From contig NZ_JAPJIV010000008.1 in NCBI RefSeq assembly GCF_026241895.1, forward strand, positions 1-64,000: a stretch of 64,000 nt of DNA. Direction: 5' to 3'. The stretch is from Pseudomonas sp. RIT-562. GTDB lineage: Bacteria > Pseudomonadota > Gammaproteobacteria > Pseudomonadales > Pseudomonadaceae. This document shows, piece after piece, positions 35,449 through 47,137 of this stretch (position 1 is its first letter; every line of letters starts with the position of its first letter). A model generated the notes under the pieces. That model made no database searches. It had not been told where the DNA came from and saw only the letters and a program-made list of their open reading frames with translations. Made by a program: the position numbers and the translations under genes.

Positions 35449-37596
35449 TCAGCCCTTTTGCAGGTGATGCAGTCGACAGTAGTGCTCGGCCTGTGCGGCC
35501 AGCAGTTCGGCATGTGTGCCTTGCTCGACGATCTGGCCTCGATCCACCACCAGGATGCGATCGGCCTCGCGGACCGCAGACAGTCGATGCGCAATGATGA
35601 TCACCGTGCGTCCCTCACAGATGGCCTGCATGTTCTGCTGGATGATTCGCTCGGACTCGTAGTCCAGGGCGCTGGTGGCTTCATCGAAGATGAGGATGCG
35701 TGGATTGCCCATCAGTGCTCGGGCGATGGCCACGCGCTGACGTTGTCCGCCCGACAGCGAAGCACCGTGCTCTCCGACAACGGTGTCGTAGCCCTCCGGC
35801 AACTCGAGGATGAACTCATGGGTGCCGGCCATTTGCGCGGCATCCATCACTGACTCCAGCGGTGCTCCCGGATCGGTGAGGGCGATATTTTCGCGAATGC
35901 TGCGGTTGAACAGCATGCTGTCCTGCAATACCACGCCGATCTGTCGCCGCAGCGAAGAAACATCAGCCAGCGCCAGGTCCGTGCCATCCACCAGCACCCG
36001 GCCACGCTCCGGGACATACAGGCGTTGTATCAACCGGGTCAGAGTGCTTTTGCCGGAACCCGATCGCCCAACTACGCCGATGACCTCACCCGCCTGGATC
36101 TGCAGGCTCACGCCCCGCAGCACTTCTGAACCATCAGCGCGATAACGGAAGTGCACTTGGTCGAATTCCACCCGGCCCTTGAGGGGCGGCAATGTGCTGC
36201 GCGTGGCGTTGGACAGCTCGGTCGGCGTATTGAGGATGTCGCCCAGGCGTTGTACCGAGACGCCTGTTTGCTGAAAGCTGGTCCACAATTGCGCCAAGCG
36301 CATGATGGGTTGAGATACGCGACCGGCAAGCATGTTGAACGCGATCAGTTCACCCACCGACAGCTGCCCGGTAATGACCAGTTGAGCGCCGAGCCACAGC
36401 GTTGCCACAGTGACCATTTTGCCTATCAGCCCTACGCTTTCATTGGCAACTGTAGACAGGTTCTGGGTTTTGAAGCAGGCGGCGACGTACGCCGCCAGCT
36501 GGTTGTCCCAGTGCCGCCGGATTTGCGGCTCGACGGCCATCGACTTGAGGGTGTCGATGCCGTTGACGGTCTCCACCAGAAATGCCTGGTTTTCCGCGCC
36601 ACGCGCGAAGCTGTCTTGCAACCGCGCCCGCAGCAATGGGGTTACGCACACCGACACCAGCACATAGAGTGGCAGCGAAACCAACACTATCAAGGTCAAC
36701 CAGCCGCTGTAGGCAAACATCACGATGATGAACACCACCGAAAACAGCACGTCCAGGAGCAAGGTAATGGCGTTGCCGGTGAGAAAGCTGCGGATGTTTT
36801 CCAGCTCGCGCACCCGTGCCACCGAGTCGCCGACCCGCCGTGCCTGGAAATAAGCCAAGGGCAGTTCAATGAGGTGATGAAAAAGCCGTGACCCCAACTC
36901 CACGTCGATGCGACTGGTGGTGTGGGCAAACACGTAGCTACGCAACGTGCTGAGCGCCGTTTCGAAGATCATTACGGCAAGCAAGCCTGAGGCGATGACA
37001 TCCAGGGTGGTCAGCCCGTGATGCACCAGAACTTTGTCCATGACTACCTGGAAAAACAGTGGCGTCACTAGCGCAAAAAGCTGCAGTACAAAAGAGACCA
37101 GAATGATCTCGCCCAGTAACTTTCGATATTTGACGATGGCTGGAATGAACCAGGAGAAATCAAAGCGCGAGGTCTCTCTGGGGTTGGGCGACTCGGATCG
37201 CACCAACAGCAAGCGGCCGGTCCATCGGGCATCGAGCTGATCCAACTGGATAACCAATGGCCGGCTGCAGCGGGAATCCTGGATCAGCGCCTTACCTGCC
37301 TCCAGTTTGGCGATGATGAAGAACGAGCCATCTCGATCCATCGCGATGGCGGGCAATGGCGTGCGCTCCAGACGAGCGAGGGTGGTGTTGACCCACTTTG
37401 CCTTGAGGCCCAGTTTGCGCGCTGCCAGGAGCAGTTCGGTGTGGCCAAGCGCGCACGAGTTTGCCGATAGGTGGTGACAAAGTTGGTCGCTCGAAGCCGC
37501 CACATTATGGAAGCGGGCGAGCATGACCAGGCATGCGACACCGGTATCAATCTGAGCGAGCGTGTCCGCTCGTTCGGGCATTTCATCTTCGTTCAT
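35449..37596 (-). CDS. HlyB-type type I secretion ABC exporter with C39-like domain
   Basis: A 715-residue exporter. Residues 10-140 are a peptidase C39-like domain without catalytic residues: the Cys of DCGxxC is Thr (IDTGVACLVML) and the His of GHF is Ser (RDGSFFII), so it binds rather than cuts its substrate, as in HlyB. Six membrane helices follow (about 155-420), then an ABC domain with Walker [10 protein letters not shown], signature [15 protein letters not shown], Walker B ILIFDEATSALD and IIIAHRLSAV. It would drive secretion of the RTX protein encoded at the end of the locus. Its start overlaps the stop of the TolC-like gene by four bases. Confidence 0.95.
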   Translation of the reverse strand: MNEDEMPERADTLAQIDTGVACLVMLARFHNVAASSDQLCHHLSANSCALGHTELLLAARKLGLKAKWVNTTLARLERTPLPAIAMDRDGSFFIIAKLEAGKALIQDSRCSRPLVIQLDQLDARWTGRLLLVRSESPNPRETSRFDFSWFIPAIVKYRKLLGEIILVSFVLQLFALVTPLFFQVVMDKVLVHHGLTTLDVIASGLLAVMIFETALSTLRSYVFAHTTSRIDVELGSRLFHHLIELPLAYFQARRVGDSVARVRELENIRSFLTGNAITLLLDVLFSVVFIIVMFAYSGWLTLIVLVSLPLYVLVSVCVTPLLRARLQDSFARGAENQAFLVETVNGIDTLKSMAVEPQIRRHWDNQLAAYVAACFKTQNLSTVANESVGLIGKMVTVATLWLGAQLVITGQLSVGELIAFNMLAGRVSQPIMRLAQLWTSFQQTGVSVQRLGDILNTPTELSNATRSTLPPLKGRVEFDQVHFRYRADGSEVLRGVSLQIQAGEVIGVVGRSGSGKSTLTRLIQRLYVPERGRVLVDGTDLALADVSSLRRQIGVVLQDSMLFNRSIRENIALTDPGAPLESVMDAAQMAGTHEFILELPEGYDTVVGEHGASLSGGQRQRVAIARALMGNPRILIFDEATSALDYESERIIQQNMQAICEGRTVIIIAHRLSAVREADRILVVDRGQIVEQGTHAELLAAQAEHYCRLHHLQKG

Positions 37597-39032
37597 GAGG
37601 CATCCTTGTCAATCAATGGCAAATTCGTGCGCAAACCTTCTGGAGGAAGAAAGTCCCGTTCAAAATCGTAATTGCTGGACAGATAAGCGCTGAGACTTTT
37701 CAGATCGGCCGGACTCAGCAGCCCTGCCGCTTGTTTCAACTTCAGGGTATTGATAATGAAGTCGTAACGAGCATTGTTATATTCCCTGACGACTGTGTAG
37801 AGCTGGCGTTGCGCATTCAGAACATCCGAGAAGTTACGAGAACCCATTTGCCAGCCGACCTTATTGGCTTGCACCGAAGCCTGGCTGGAATGAATACTCT
37901 GGCGTCTCGCAACTACCTGTTCGACATCGGAATTAACGCTGCGATGCAGATTGCGAGTAGTGAGTACTGTTTCGCGCAGCCGGTCTTCTTTTTCATATTG
38001 GCTACGCGTCAGTTGCTCTGTTGCTTCGCGTACTTGGGAGCGAACCATGCCGCCCGAGTACAACGGAATATTGAGTTCAAGCGCTATGCTGCGCTGGCTG
38101 ATATCTCCTCGTTGATTAAGGCCGCCCATGGCCTCGCTATTGCCCTTTCGGTAGGAAATAACAGCGTCGACTGTCGGGGCAAACCCGGCCTTGCGTTGCA
38201 GCAGGGAGTGTTCCGCAGCAACCACTGCGAGTTCACTGGCTTGTAAACTGAGGTTCTGTTGTACCGCCTGATCAACCCAGGCGTCCGCTTCGCCGGGTTT
38301 TGGCGCCACTATTGGCAGCTGATGTCGGATACCCTCAATCGACGAGTAAGCGCGATTGGTCAGTCGAGACAAATGCCCAAATGCATCGCCCACCTTGCGC
38401 TCCGCGAGTTTGCGATTAGCGGTGGCATTGTCATGCGCCGCTTTGGCTTCCAGCACATCGGTTAAGTTGGCCGCGCCGTTGGCCAGCCGTCCCTGGGCCT
38501 GAAGCTGTTGCCGCTGGAGCGCGGTTTCTTCGGCTTTGGTAGCGGCCACTCTGTCCAGCGCTCGCAGGGTTTCGAAGTAGGCCTGCGCCACGCTGAGAAT
38601 CAGCAGTTGCTCCTTCGCCAGCAGCTCGAATTGATCCTTGGTCACTGTGGCTTGCGCGGCGTCCAGCTGAAACCAGCGATCGGTTCGCAACACTGGTTGT
38701 ATAAGATTGGCCTGGAACACCGAATCGGTGCGGGAGCGGCTTGTCGAGGATGCCTCCTGGGTAACGGCGGCGGATCGTACTGAAGAGTTCAGAGTTGGTA
38801 ATAAACCGGCGCGGGCCTGAGGGACTTTTTCCTTGAGGGATTCATAGTGGTGCCTGGCGGCTAAGAGCTGGGCGTCATTCGACAGTGCCTCTTGGTAGAC
38901 GGCCAACAGTGTTGCACGACCTTCATCAATACTTGCCTGGACTGAAAACGAAAACAATGTCGACAGCAACGCAAGCAATAATAAAATTGAATACGTGGTG
39001 TTTGTAGTTTTTTTACTCGGCATCCTCTGCAT
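37593..39032 (-). CDS. TolC-family type I secretion outer-membrane protein
   Basis: A 479-residue outer-membrane channel protein. The signal peptide has a hydrophobic core (SILLLLALLSTLFSFSVQA), cut before SIDEGRA. The two repeated halves typical of the family are present, with the long helical parts around ALSNDAQLLAARHHYES and VGWQMGSRNFSDVLNAQRQLY. GGAGGG eight bases before the first ATG supports it; a second ATG three codons on is also possible. It is the first gene of the export operon tolC-hlyB-hlyD and carries the substrate over the outer membrane. Confidence 0.93.
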   Translation of the reverse strand: MQRMPSKKTTNTTYSILLLLALLSTLFSFSVQASIDEGRATLLAVYQEALSNDAQLLAARHHYESLKEKVPQARAGLLPTLNSSVRSAAVTQEASSTSRSRTDSVFQANLIQPVLRTDRWFQLDAAQATVTKDQFELLAKEQLLILSVAQAYFETLRALDRVAATKAEETALQRQQLQAQGRLANGAANLTDVLEAKAAHDNATANRKLAERKVGDAFGHLSRLTNRAYSSIEGIRHQLPIVAPKPGEADAWVDQAVQQNLSLQASELAVVAAEHSLLQRKAGFAPTVDAVISYRKGNSEAMGGLNQRGDISQRSIALELNIPLYSGGMVRSQVREATEQLTRSQYEKEDRLRETVLTTRNLHRSVNSDVEQVVARRQSIHSSQASVQANKVGWQMGSRNFSDVLNAQRQLYTVVREYNNARYDFIINTLKLKQAAGLLSPADLKSLSAYLSSNYDFERDFLPPEGLRTNLPLIDKDAS

Positions 39033-39122
39033 ATTTGCACCCTCCCTAGTAAAGAAATGTTGCGGAAGGAAACCGTACTCGTGAAGTTACGGGGATGGTA
39101 GTTCTTGAATTCCGAGCGCGTT

Positions 39123-39151
39123 GTAATACTAATCTTTTGACTGATGATCAA
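39123..39151 (-). promoter_or_regulatory. Candidate promoter of the type I secretion operon
   Basis: On the minus strand TTGATC (-35, complement of 39146-39151) and TATTAC (-10, complement of 39123-39128) are 17 bases apart, 91 bases before the TolC-like start codon. It is the best sigma-70-like pair in the 432-base gap 39033-39464, which otherwise holds a REPIN and a terminator. Confidence 0.35.
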
Positions 39152-39292
39152 TTATCCAGCGCTGCGTAGGAAAAGGTTTTAAAATACTTTTCCTACAACT
39201 TCCTAATTCCGAGGACTACATTGGGTTGTAGGCAATATTTGGAGGGTAAACACTTTGTGATTATCGAGCGGGGAGAAATAGGGCGTCTTAGA

Positions 39293-39400
39293 GATCGTCA
39301 TCGCGAGCAGGCTCACTCCTACATTGGATTTTCAGCGAACACAAAATATGTATCCCATGGAAATCACTATGTAGGAGTGAGCCTGCTCGCGATGACGATC
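39293..39400. repeat. REPIN (inverted REP pair)
   Basis: Thirty-two-base exact inverted arms (39293-39324 and 39369-39400) contain catcgcgagcaggctcactc and enclose a 44-base AT-rich spacer. Confidence 0.95.
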
Positions 39401-39410
39401 TCAAGGACAA

Positions 39411-39449
39411 AAAAAACCCGCCGATGATCGCTCATCGGCGGGTTTTTAT
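39411..39449 (-). terminator. cysNC terminator (bidirectional)
   Basis: Thirteen-base arms aacccgccgatga (39415-39427) and tcatcggcgggtt (39432-39444) with the loop tcgc are flanked by A and T runs on both sides. It lies 15 bases after the cysNC stop. Confidence 0.92.
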
Positions 39450-39464
39450 TTCAGCAGCTAACGC

Positions 39465-41363
39465 TTAGATAGCGCCACGCTGGCGCAGCAGATCGAGCAC
39501 TTGCTTGACGCTTTCTTCCAGCGATAGCGACTGGGTATCGACCACCAGGTCGGCATCCAGCGGTACGTCGTACGGGAAGGATTCGCCCGGGATGTTGTCG
39601 CCCGCTGCAGCGTACAGACCTTGCGGGTCACGTTCGGCGCAGACGGTTGGCGAGGCCTGGACGTAGACGGTCAGCAGACGCTCCTTGCCGATCAGGTCCT
39701 TGGCTTGTTCACGGCCCTCGGCGCTCGGTGCGACGAAGGCAGCGAGGGTCAGCAGGCCCGCTTCGTTGAACTGGCGCGCGACGTGTGCGGCACGGCGCCA
39801 GTTCTCGGTACGGCCGGCGCGATCCTGTGGCAGACCTTTGTTGAGGTCGTGACGCAGGTTCTGGCCGTCGAGCACGAACACTGCGCGGCCCAGGTCGAAC
39901 AACTTGCGTTCCACCGCGTAGGCCAGGGTGCTTTTGCCAGCACCCGACAGGCCGCTGAACAACACGGTGGCCGGTTGCTGGCCGAAGCGCTGGGCGCGCT
40001 CTTCGGTGGCAACGTGTGCCAGTTTGCCGTGGTGCGTGCTGCTGCCATGAGTCGACGGCTGGGCGATGATCATGCCGGCGGCGACGGTGCCGTTGGTCAA
40101 GCGGTCGATGACGATGAACGAACCCGTGGTGCGGTTGCTCGCGTAACCGTCCAGCGCGATCGCTGCGTCGAGGCTGACCTTGACCCGGCCGATCTCGTTC
40201 AGTTGCAACGAGCTGGCAGGACCTTCTTCCAGGGTGTTCACGTCAACTCGATTGACGATGCTGGTGATCGAGCCTGGCACGTAGGTGGTGGCGCGTTTGA
40301 TGTCGTATTTCTTGCCCGGCAGCATTGGCTCTTCGGCCATCCATACCAGCATGGCGTCGAAACCGTCGGTCACTTGCGGCAGGTTGTCGGCGTGCACCAG
40401 CAGGTCGCCGCGGGAGATGTCGATCTCGTCTTCCATGGTCAGCGTTACCGCCTGGCCCGGACCTGCGTGTTCCAATTCACCTTCGAAGGTGACGATGGAT
40501 TTCACCCGGCTGCTCTTGCCCGACGGCAGCACGACGACTTCATCGCCCTTGTGCACGACGCCGCTGGCCAGGGTGCCGGCGAAACCACGGAAGTTCAGGT
40601 TCGGACGGTTGACGTACTGCACCGGGAAACGCAGATCGGTGTAGTTGCGGTCGCTGGCGATTTCGACGGTTTCGAGAATTTCCATCAGCGACTGGCCGGT
40701 GTACCACGGCGAGCGCTCGGACTTGTTCACCACGTTATCGCCCTTCAGCGCCGACATCGGCACAAAGGCCATGGTGGTCGGCTTGAACGCGATGCCTTCG
40801 GCGAACTTCAGGTAATCGGCCTTGATCGACTCGAACACGCTTTCGTCGAAGCCGTTGAGGTCCATCTTGTTGATGGCGACCACGATGTGCTTGATGCCCA
40901 GCAACGAGGCGATGAAGCTGTGGCGACGCGTCTGGGTCTGCACGCCGTAGCGGGCGTCGACCAGAATGATCGCCAGGTCACAGGTGGATGCACCGGTGGC
41001 CATGTTGCGGGTGTACTGCTCATGGCCAGGGGTATCGGCGATGATGAATTTGCGCTTGGCGGTGGAGAAATAGCGGTAGGCGACATCGATGGTGATGCCC
41101 TGCTCGCGCTCGGCCTGCAGGCCGTCGACCAGCAACGCCAGGTCGATGTCTTCACCGGTGGTGCCGACTTTTTTCGAATCGCGGGTGATGGCTTCCAGGT
41201 GATCTTCGTAGATCATCTTGGAGTCGTGCAGCAGGCGCCCGATCAGGGTGCTCTTGCCGTCGTCGACGTTGCCACAGGTCAGGAAGCGCAGCATTTCCTT
41301 GCGTTCGTGCTGGCCCAGGTAGGCGAGGATGTCCTCGCTGATCAAATCAGATACGTGCGACAT
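39465..41363 (-). CDS. cysNC: Bifunctional sulfate adenylyltransferase subunit 1/APS kinase
   Basis: A 632-residue fusion. The N-terminal part is the CysN GTPase with [36 protein letters not shown] and NKMDLNG, followed by EF-Tu-like barrel domains to about residue 440. The C-terminal part is APS kinase (CysC) with a second P-loop [11 protein letters not shown] near residue 470 and the segment [19 protein letters not shown]. With CysD it makes APS from sulfate and ATP, driven by GTP, then phosphorylates it to PAPS. It starts nine bases after the cysD stop. Both halves look complete. Confidence 0.96.
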   Translation of the reverse strand: MSHVSDLISEDILAYLGQHERKEMLRFLTCGNVDDGKSTLIGRLLHDSKMIYEDHLEAITRDSKKVGTTGEDIDLALLVDGLQAEREQGITIDVAYRYFSTAKRKFIIADTPGHEQYTRNMATGASTCDLAIILVDARYGVQTQTRRHSFIASLLGIKHIVVAINKMDLNGFDESVFESIKADYLKFAEGIAFKPTTMAFVPMSALKGDNVVNKSERSPWYTGQSLMEILETVEIASDRNYTDLRFPVQYVNRPNLNFRGFAGTLASGVVHKGDEVVVLPSGKSSRVKSIVTFEGELEHAGPGQAVTLTMEDEIDISRGDLLVHADNLPQVTDGFDAMLVWMAEEPMLPGKKYDIKRATTYVPGSITSIVNRVDVNTLEEGPASSLQLNEIGRVKVSLDAAIALDGYASNRTTGSFIVIDRLTNGTVAAGMIIAQPSTHGSSTHHGKLAHVATEERAQRFGQQPATVLFSGLSGAGKSTLAYAVERKLFDLGRAVFVLDGQNLRHDLNKGLPQDRAGRTENWRRAAHVARQFNEAGLLTLAAFVAPSAEGREQAKDLIGKERLLTVYVQASPTVCAERDPQGLYAAAGDNIPGESFPYDVPLDADLVVDTQSLSLEESVKQVLDLLRQRGAI

Positions 41364-41372
41364 GACAACCCC

Positions 41373-42290
41373 TTAGAAATAACCCTGACGTTTCTTTTCT
41401 TCCATCGAGCCTGCGCCATCGTGGTCGATGACCCGGCCCTGGCGTTCGGAAGTTCGCGTCAGGAGCATTTCCTGAATGATGTCGGTCAGGCTGGTGGCCT
41501 CGGACTCGACCGCACCGGTCAGTGGGTAGTCACCCAGTGTGCGGAAGCGGACTTTCTTCTTGACGATGCGCGCCTTGTCTTCGTCGCTCAGGTGATTGAG
41601 CAGGCGTTCGTCGTCGATCATGATCCAGGTGCCATTCATCTCGATGACGTCGCGCTCGGCGGCGAAATACAGCGGCACGATCGGGATGCCTTCGAGGTAG
41701 ATGTACTGCCAGATGTCCAGTTCGGTCCAGTTCGACAATGGGAACACACGAATGGATTCGCCCTTGTTGACGTTGCCGTTGTAGACGTTCCACAGTTCCG
41801 GGCGCTGGTTTTTCGGGTCCCAGCGGTGCTTGGTGTCGCGGAAGGAATACACACGCTCTTTGGCGCGAGACTTCTCTTCGTCGCGACGGGCACCACCGAA
41901 GGCGGCGTCGAAGCCGTACTTGTCCAGGGCCTGTTTGAGGCCTTCGGTTTTCATGATGTCGGTGTGTTTGGCACTGCCGTGGGTCAGCGGGTTGATGCCC
42001 TGGGCGACACCATCGGGATTCACGTGTACCAGCAGGTCGAGGCCGAGTTCTTCGACCATGCGGTCGCGGAACGCGTACATCTCCTTGAACTTCCACCGGG
42101 TGTCGACGTGCATCACCGGGAACGGCAGCTTGCCCGGGAAAAATGCCTTGCGCGCAAGGTGCAGCATCACGGCGGAGTCTTTACCGACGGAGTACAGCAT
42201 CACCGGGTTATCGAACTCGGCGGCGACCTCGCGGATGATGTGGATGCTTTCGGCCTCCAGCTGTTTCAGATGCGTCAGTTTGTCGACCAT
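41373..42290 (-). CDS. cysD: Sulfate adenylyltransferase subunit 2
   Basis: A 305-residue CysD, the catalytic subunit that adenylates sulfate. The PP-loop is visible as [18 protein letters not shown] near residue 33-50. It is followed by [19 protein letters not shown], which contacts ATP and the partner subunit, and the C-terminal motif [17 protein letters not shown]. It precedes cysNC in one transcription unit. Sulfate for the pathway can be brought in by CysZ, encoded elsewhere in the window. Confidence 0.96.
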   Translation of the reverse strand: MVDKLTHLKQLEAESIHIIREVAAEFDNPVMLYSVGKDSAVMLHLARKAFFPGKLPFPVMHVDTRWKFKEMYAFRDRMVEELGLDLLVHVNPDGVAQGINPLTHGSAKHTDIMKTEGLKQALDKYGFDAAFGGARRDEEKSRAKERVYSFRDTKHRWDPKNQRPELWNVYNGNVNKGESIRVFPLSNWTELDIWQYIYLEGIPIVPLYFAAERDVIEMNGTWIMIDDERLLNHLSDEDKARIVKKKVRFRTLGDYPLTGAVESEATSLTDIIQEMLLTRTSERQGRVIDHDGAGSMEEKKRQGYF

Positions 42291-42455
42291 GGCTACTCAC
42301 GAAAACGATCTTATGGACGGCCAGCGGGCCGTGTTCGAGCGGGGAATCCTAGCACAGCGACCTCTTCTAATCAGGACGCTGGCTAGATCGAAAGGGTATA
42401 TGAATATACCCCCTCGTTTGGGCTCCTCACCCCTGACAAATTGAAAGCCCACCCT

Positions 42456-42532
42456 GTAGGAGCTGCCGAAGGCTGCGATCCTTTGACTTTGATTTTCAAG
42501 ATCAAAAGATCGCAGCCTTCGGCAGCTCCTAC
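42456..42532. repeat. REPIN (inverted REP pair)
   Basis: Twenty-five-base exact inverted arms (42456-42480, starting gtaggagctgccgaaggctg, and 42508-42532) lie between cysD and the Nif3-family gene. Confidence 0.93.
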
Positions 42533-42551
42533 ACAAGGCATCGTGTTTCAA

Positions 42552-43310
42552 TCAGATCGGATTCGGGCAATCGATGAAGATGTGCTCTACGGCAAAGCGT
42601 CGTGCCAGGTAGTCGCCCAGCGCCTGCACGCCATAACGCTCGGTGGCGTGGTGGCCGGCGGCGATGAAGCTAATGTCGTTTTCCCGGGCACTGTGGAAGG
42701 TCTGCTCGGAGGCTTCGCCACTCAGGTACAGGTCGACGCCAGCCGCCACCGCCTGGTCGATGTAGCCCTGGCCGCCGCCGGTGCACCAGCCGACTCGACG
42801 TATCATCGCGCTGCCTTCGATCAGCAGCGGTTCGCGACCCATGACTTCCTGCACTCGACGGGCAAAGTCCCGCGGAGTCATTGGCTCATTAAGGGAGCCA
42901 ACCAGGCCGACGATCTTCAGGTTATCCGGGTCCAGCGGGCCTTCCACGGTGATGTCCAGCTGACGGGCGAGCTGAACGTTGTTGCCGACATCCGGATGCA
43001 GGTCCAGTGGCAGGTGATAGGCCAACAGGCTGATGTCGTGTTTGAGCAGAGTTTTCAGGCGACGCTGCTTCATGCCGGTGACGCAGGGGTTCTCGCCCTT
43101 CCAGAAGTAACCGTGATGCACCAGCACCAGGTCGGCCTGGGCTTCGACCGCGGCATCCAATAACGCCTGGCTGGCGGTGACGCCGCTGACGATGCGCATC
43201 ACCTGCGGCCGACCTTCGACCTGTAACCCGTTGGGGCAGTAATCGGCAATTTTGGCACTGCTGAGGTAACGGTCGGCTTCTTCGACCAGGGTGCTCAAGG
43301 CGACGGCCAT
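42552..43310 (-). CDS. Nif3-like dinuclear metal-centre protein (YbgI family)
   Basis: A 252-residue Nif3/YbgI family protein. Metal-ligand motifs include VHHGYFWKGENP (about residue 64), HLPLDLHPDVGNN (about 99) and FIAAGHHATERYG near the C-terminus. The hexameric ring with a two-metal site is well known in the family, and GTP cyclohydrolase activity has been claimed for some members, but the cellular role is unsettled. It is transcribed divergently from algW. Confidence 0.9.
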   Translation of the reverse strand: MAVALSTLVEEADRYLSSAKIADYCPNGLQVEGRPQVMRIVSGVTASQALLDAAVEAQADLVLVHHGYFWKGENPCVTGMKQRRLKTLLKHDISLLAYHLPLDLHPDVGNNVQLARQLDITVEGPLDPDNLKIVGLVGSLNEPMTPRDFARRVQEVMGREPLLIEGSAMIRRVGWCTGGGQGYIDQAVAAGVDLYLSGEASEQTFHSARENDISFIAAGHHATERYGVQALGDYLARRFAVEHIFIDCPNPI

Positions 43311-43353
43311 AAAAGACTCCTAAATATCCCGTTCAGAGGCGCGCGCGGCCTCG

Positions 43354-43359
43354 TATAAT
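43354..43359 (+). promoter_or_regulatory. Candidate -10 box of algW
   Basis: A consensus TATAAT lies 54 bases before the algW start; a poor -35 (gttcag, 43331-43336) is 17 bases upstream. The -10 overlaps the palindrome ataatgcgcgacattat (43355-43371), which could bind a regulator. Confidence 0.45.
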
Positions 43360-43412
43360 GCGCGACATTATGGGCGGTCTCATACCGCCTGCAACCATTC
43401 AGGACGTGCTTA

Positions 43413-44573
<1,161 letters not shown>

Positions 44574-44587
44574 CCGCAACACCAAAC

Positions 44588-44619
44588 ACTGTGGGTGCGA
44601 GCAAGCTCGCTCCCACAGT
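44588..44619 (+). repeat. REP hairpin after algW
   Basis: Nine-base arms actgtggg(t)/tcccacagt flank the self-complementary core gcgagcaagctcgc. The single REP lies between the convergent algW and hisC genes and may end transcription of both. Confidence 0.75.
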
Positions 44620-44631
44620 ATCAGGGATGGA

Positions 44632-45684
44632 TCAGAGGTCGCCGAGGCCGTCGATCAGCGCCTGATTCTGCTCAGGCGTACCAATGGAGATCCGCAGGAA
44701 CTGGGCAATCCGCTCCTGCTTGAAGTGCCGGACGATCACGCCTTGCTCACGCAGTTTGGCCGCGAGACCCGCTGCGTCATGCTGCGGATGACGGGCGAAA
44801 ATGAAGTTCGCCGCCGATGGCAGCACTTCAAAACCCTTCCCCTCCAATTGTGCAACGACCCACTCACGGTGCTCGATGACCAACCGGCAGGTCTTGTCGA
44901 AGTATTCGCGATCCTCGAACGCCGCCGCGCCCCCGACATTCGCCAGGCGATCCAGCGGATAGGAGTTGAAGCTGTTTTTGATTCGCTCCAGTGCCTCGAT
45001 CAGATCCGGATGCCCCACCGCCAACCCCACGCGCAGGCCAGCCAGTGAGCGGGACTTGGACAGGGTTTGGGTCACCAGCAGGTTCGGATAGCGATCCACC
45101 AGGCTGATGGCCGTTTCGCCGCCGAAGTCGATGTAGGCCTCATCCACCACTACCACCGTATCCGGGCTGGCCTTGAGGATTTGCTCCACCGCATCCAGTG
45201 CCAGCAGGCAACCGGTCGGCGCGTTCGGGTTGGGGAAGATGATCCCGCCGTTCGGCCTGGCGTAGTCCGCGGGGTTGATCTGGAACTGTTCGTTCAGCGG
45301 CACCGCGTCGAATTTGATGCCGTAGAGCCCGCAGTACACCGGGTAAAAGCTGTAGCTGATGTCGGGGAACAGCACTGCTTTGTCGTGTTGCAGCAAACCG
45401 TGGAAAATGTGCGCCAGGACTTCATCGGAACCGTTGCCGAGGAATACCTGGTTAGCCTGCACTCCGTAATAACGGGCGACGGCTTGCTTGAGCACATCGC
45501 TGTTCGGATCGGGATAAAGACGCAGGTTGTCGTTCAGTTCGGTTTGCATCGCCGCCAGGGCCTTGGGCGAAGGACCGTACGGGTTTTCATTGGTGTTGAG
45601 TTTCACCAGCTTGGTCAGCTTGGGCTGCTCGCCGGGCACGTAAGGCACCAGGTCCTTGACGAAGGGGCTCCAGAATTTACTCAT
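44632..45684 (-). CDS. hisC: Histidinol-phosphate aminotransferase
   Basis: A 350-residue class I/II aminotransferase. The segment [16 protein letters not shown] is the HisC start, followed by [18 protein letters not shown] and [11 protein letters not shown]. The PLP Lys lies in [14 protein letters not shown]. It converts imidazole acetol phosphate to histidinol phosphate. It follows hisD with two bases between stop and start, and its ribosome site (aagggg) lies inside the hisD end. Confidence 0.95.
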   Translation of the reverse strand: MSKFWSPFVKDLVPYVPGEQPKLTKLVKLNTNENPYGPSPKALAAMQTELNDNLRLYPDPNSDVLKQAVARYYGVQANQVFLGNGSDEVLAHIFHGLLQHDKAVLFPDISYSFYPVYCGLYGIKFDAVPLNEQFQINPADYARPNGGIIFPNPNAPTGCLLALDAVEQILKASPDTVVVVDEAYIDFGGETAISLVDRYPNLLVTQTLSKSRSLAGLRVGLAVGHPDLIEALERIKNSFNSYPLDRLANVGGAAAFEDREYFDKTCRLVIEHREWVVAQLEGKGFEVLPSAANFIFARHPQHDAAGLAAKLREQGVIVRHFKQERIAQFLRISIGTPEQNQALIDGLGDL

Positions 45685-45686
45685 GT

Positions 45687-47012
45687 TCAGTTCCCCTTCT
45701 GCGGGTCGACGATGCGGTATTCGGCGCTGCGGGCGTGAGCGGTCAGCGACTCGCCACGGGCCAGCACGGAGGCGGTCTTGCCCAGTTCGGAAGCACCCTG
45801 CTCGGAGCAGAAGATGATCGATGAGCGTTTCTGGAAATCGTACACACCCAGCGGCGAGGAGAACCGCGCGGTGCCGGAAGTCGGCAACACGTGGTTGGGG
45901 CCTGCGCAGTAATCGCCCAGGGCTTCGGAGGTGTGACGACCCATGAAGATCGCGCCCGCGTGACGGATCAGCGGCAGCCAGGCCTGCGGATCGGCCACCG
46001 ACAATTCCAGGTGCTCCGGAGCGATGCGGTTGGCCACTTCGATTGCCTGGTTCATGTCTTCGACCAGAATCAGCGCACCACGACCATTGATCGAGGTTTC
46101 GATGATCTCGGCACGCTCCATGGTCGGCATCAGTTTGTTGATGCTCGCGGCCACTTTGTCGAGGAACTCGGCGTCCGGGCTGACCAGAATCGCCTGGGCG
46201 TCTTCGTCGTGCTCAGCCTGGGAAAACAGGTCCATGGCGATCCAGTCCGGATCGGTGTGGCCGTCGCAGACCACGAGAATCTCCGACGGACCGGCAATCA
46301 TGTCGATGCCGACCTGGCCGAACACGTGCCGCTTGGCGGTGGCGACATAGATGTTGCCGGGGCCGACGACCTTGTCGACCTTGGGCACGCTTTCAGTGCC
46401 GTAGGCCAGGGCGGCAACGGCCTGGGCGCCACCGATGGTGAATACACGGTCGACCCCGGCGATGCACGCCGCCGCCAGCACCAGTTCGTTGATTTCACCA
46501 CGCGGGGTTGGAACCACCATGACCACTTCAGTCACGCCCGCCACCTTGGCCGGAATTGCGTTCATCAGCACCGAAGACGGATACGACGCCTTGCCGCCGG
46601 GCACGTACAGGCCCGCGCGGTCCAGCGGCGTGACTTTCTGGCCCAGCACGGTGCCGTCGGCCTCGGTGTAGCTCCAGGAATCCTGCTTCTGCTTCTCGTG
46701 GTAGCTGCGCACCCGAGTGGCGGCTTTTTCCAACGCTTCGCGCTGAGCGATGGTGATGCGCGTCAGCGCCAGTTCCAGGCGCTCGCGCGGCAGGATCAGG
46801 TCAGCCATCGAGGCAACTTCCAGGCCGTCGAACTTCTGGGTGAACTCCACCAGCGCAGCATCGCCACGCTCGCGCACGGCCTTGATGATGTCCAGCACCC
46901 GCTGATTGACCGAGTCGTCAGACACACTTTCCCAGCTCAGCAGATGATCCAGATGATGCGCGAAATCCGGGTCAGCAGCGTTGAGTCGGCGAATTGCAGT
47001 CGGTGCGGTCAT
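45687..47012 (-). CDS. hisD: Histidinol dehydrogenase
   Basis: A 441-residue HisD that oxidises histidinol twice with NAD to histidine. The zinc-enzyme signature is seen around [14 protein letters not shown] and in the C-terminal [20 protein letters not shown], and [20 protein letters not shown] is the NAD-site region. It sits between hisG and hisC in one unit, the usual order in Pseudomonas. Confidence 0.96.
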   Translation of the reverse strand: MTAPTAIRRLNAADPDFAHHLDHLLSWESVSDDSVNQRVLDIIKAVRERGDAALVEFTQKFDGLEVASMADLILPRERLELALTRITIAQREALEKAATRVRSYHEKQKQDSWSYTEADGTVLGQKVTPLDRAGLYVPGGKASYPSSVLMNAIPAKVAGVTEVVMVVPTPRGEINELVLAAACIAGVDRVFTIGGAQAVAALAYGTESVPKVDKVVGPGNIYVATAKRHVFGQVGIDMIAGPSEILVVCDGHTDPDWIAMDLFSQAEHDEDAQAILVSPDAEFLDKVAASINKLMPTMERAEIIETSINGRGALILVEDMNQAIEVANRIAPEHLELSVADPQAWLPLIRHAGAIFMGRHTSEALGDYCAGPNHVLPTSGTARFSSPLGVYDFQKRSSIIFCSEQGASELGKTASVLARGESLTAHARSAEYRIVDPQKGN

Positions 47013-47137
47013 AGCGAGAGCCTCATAGGAATGGCAAAAACTCAGGCGCCCTAACTTAGCAGTCGTTTCCGCTTGGGCACCTGAGATTCTGGCTATGAGG
47101 CGGATAGACGGGCGCGACTCAAGGTCGCGCAGGTGAA

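Noticed and set aside
24832..39032. Alkaline metalloprotease (AprA) locus
   Set aside because: The export gene order and RTX repeats resemble it, but the substrate has a subtilase, not a serralysin HEXXH domain, and no AprI-type inhibitor was recognised.
39621..42386. 921-codon plus-strand open frame over cysNC and cysD
   Set aside because: It is the antisense shadow of two well-known genes at high G+C and has no family pattern or ribosome site.
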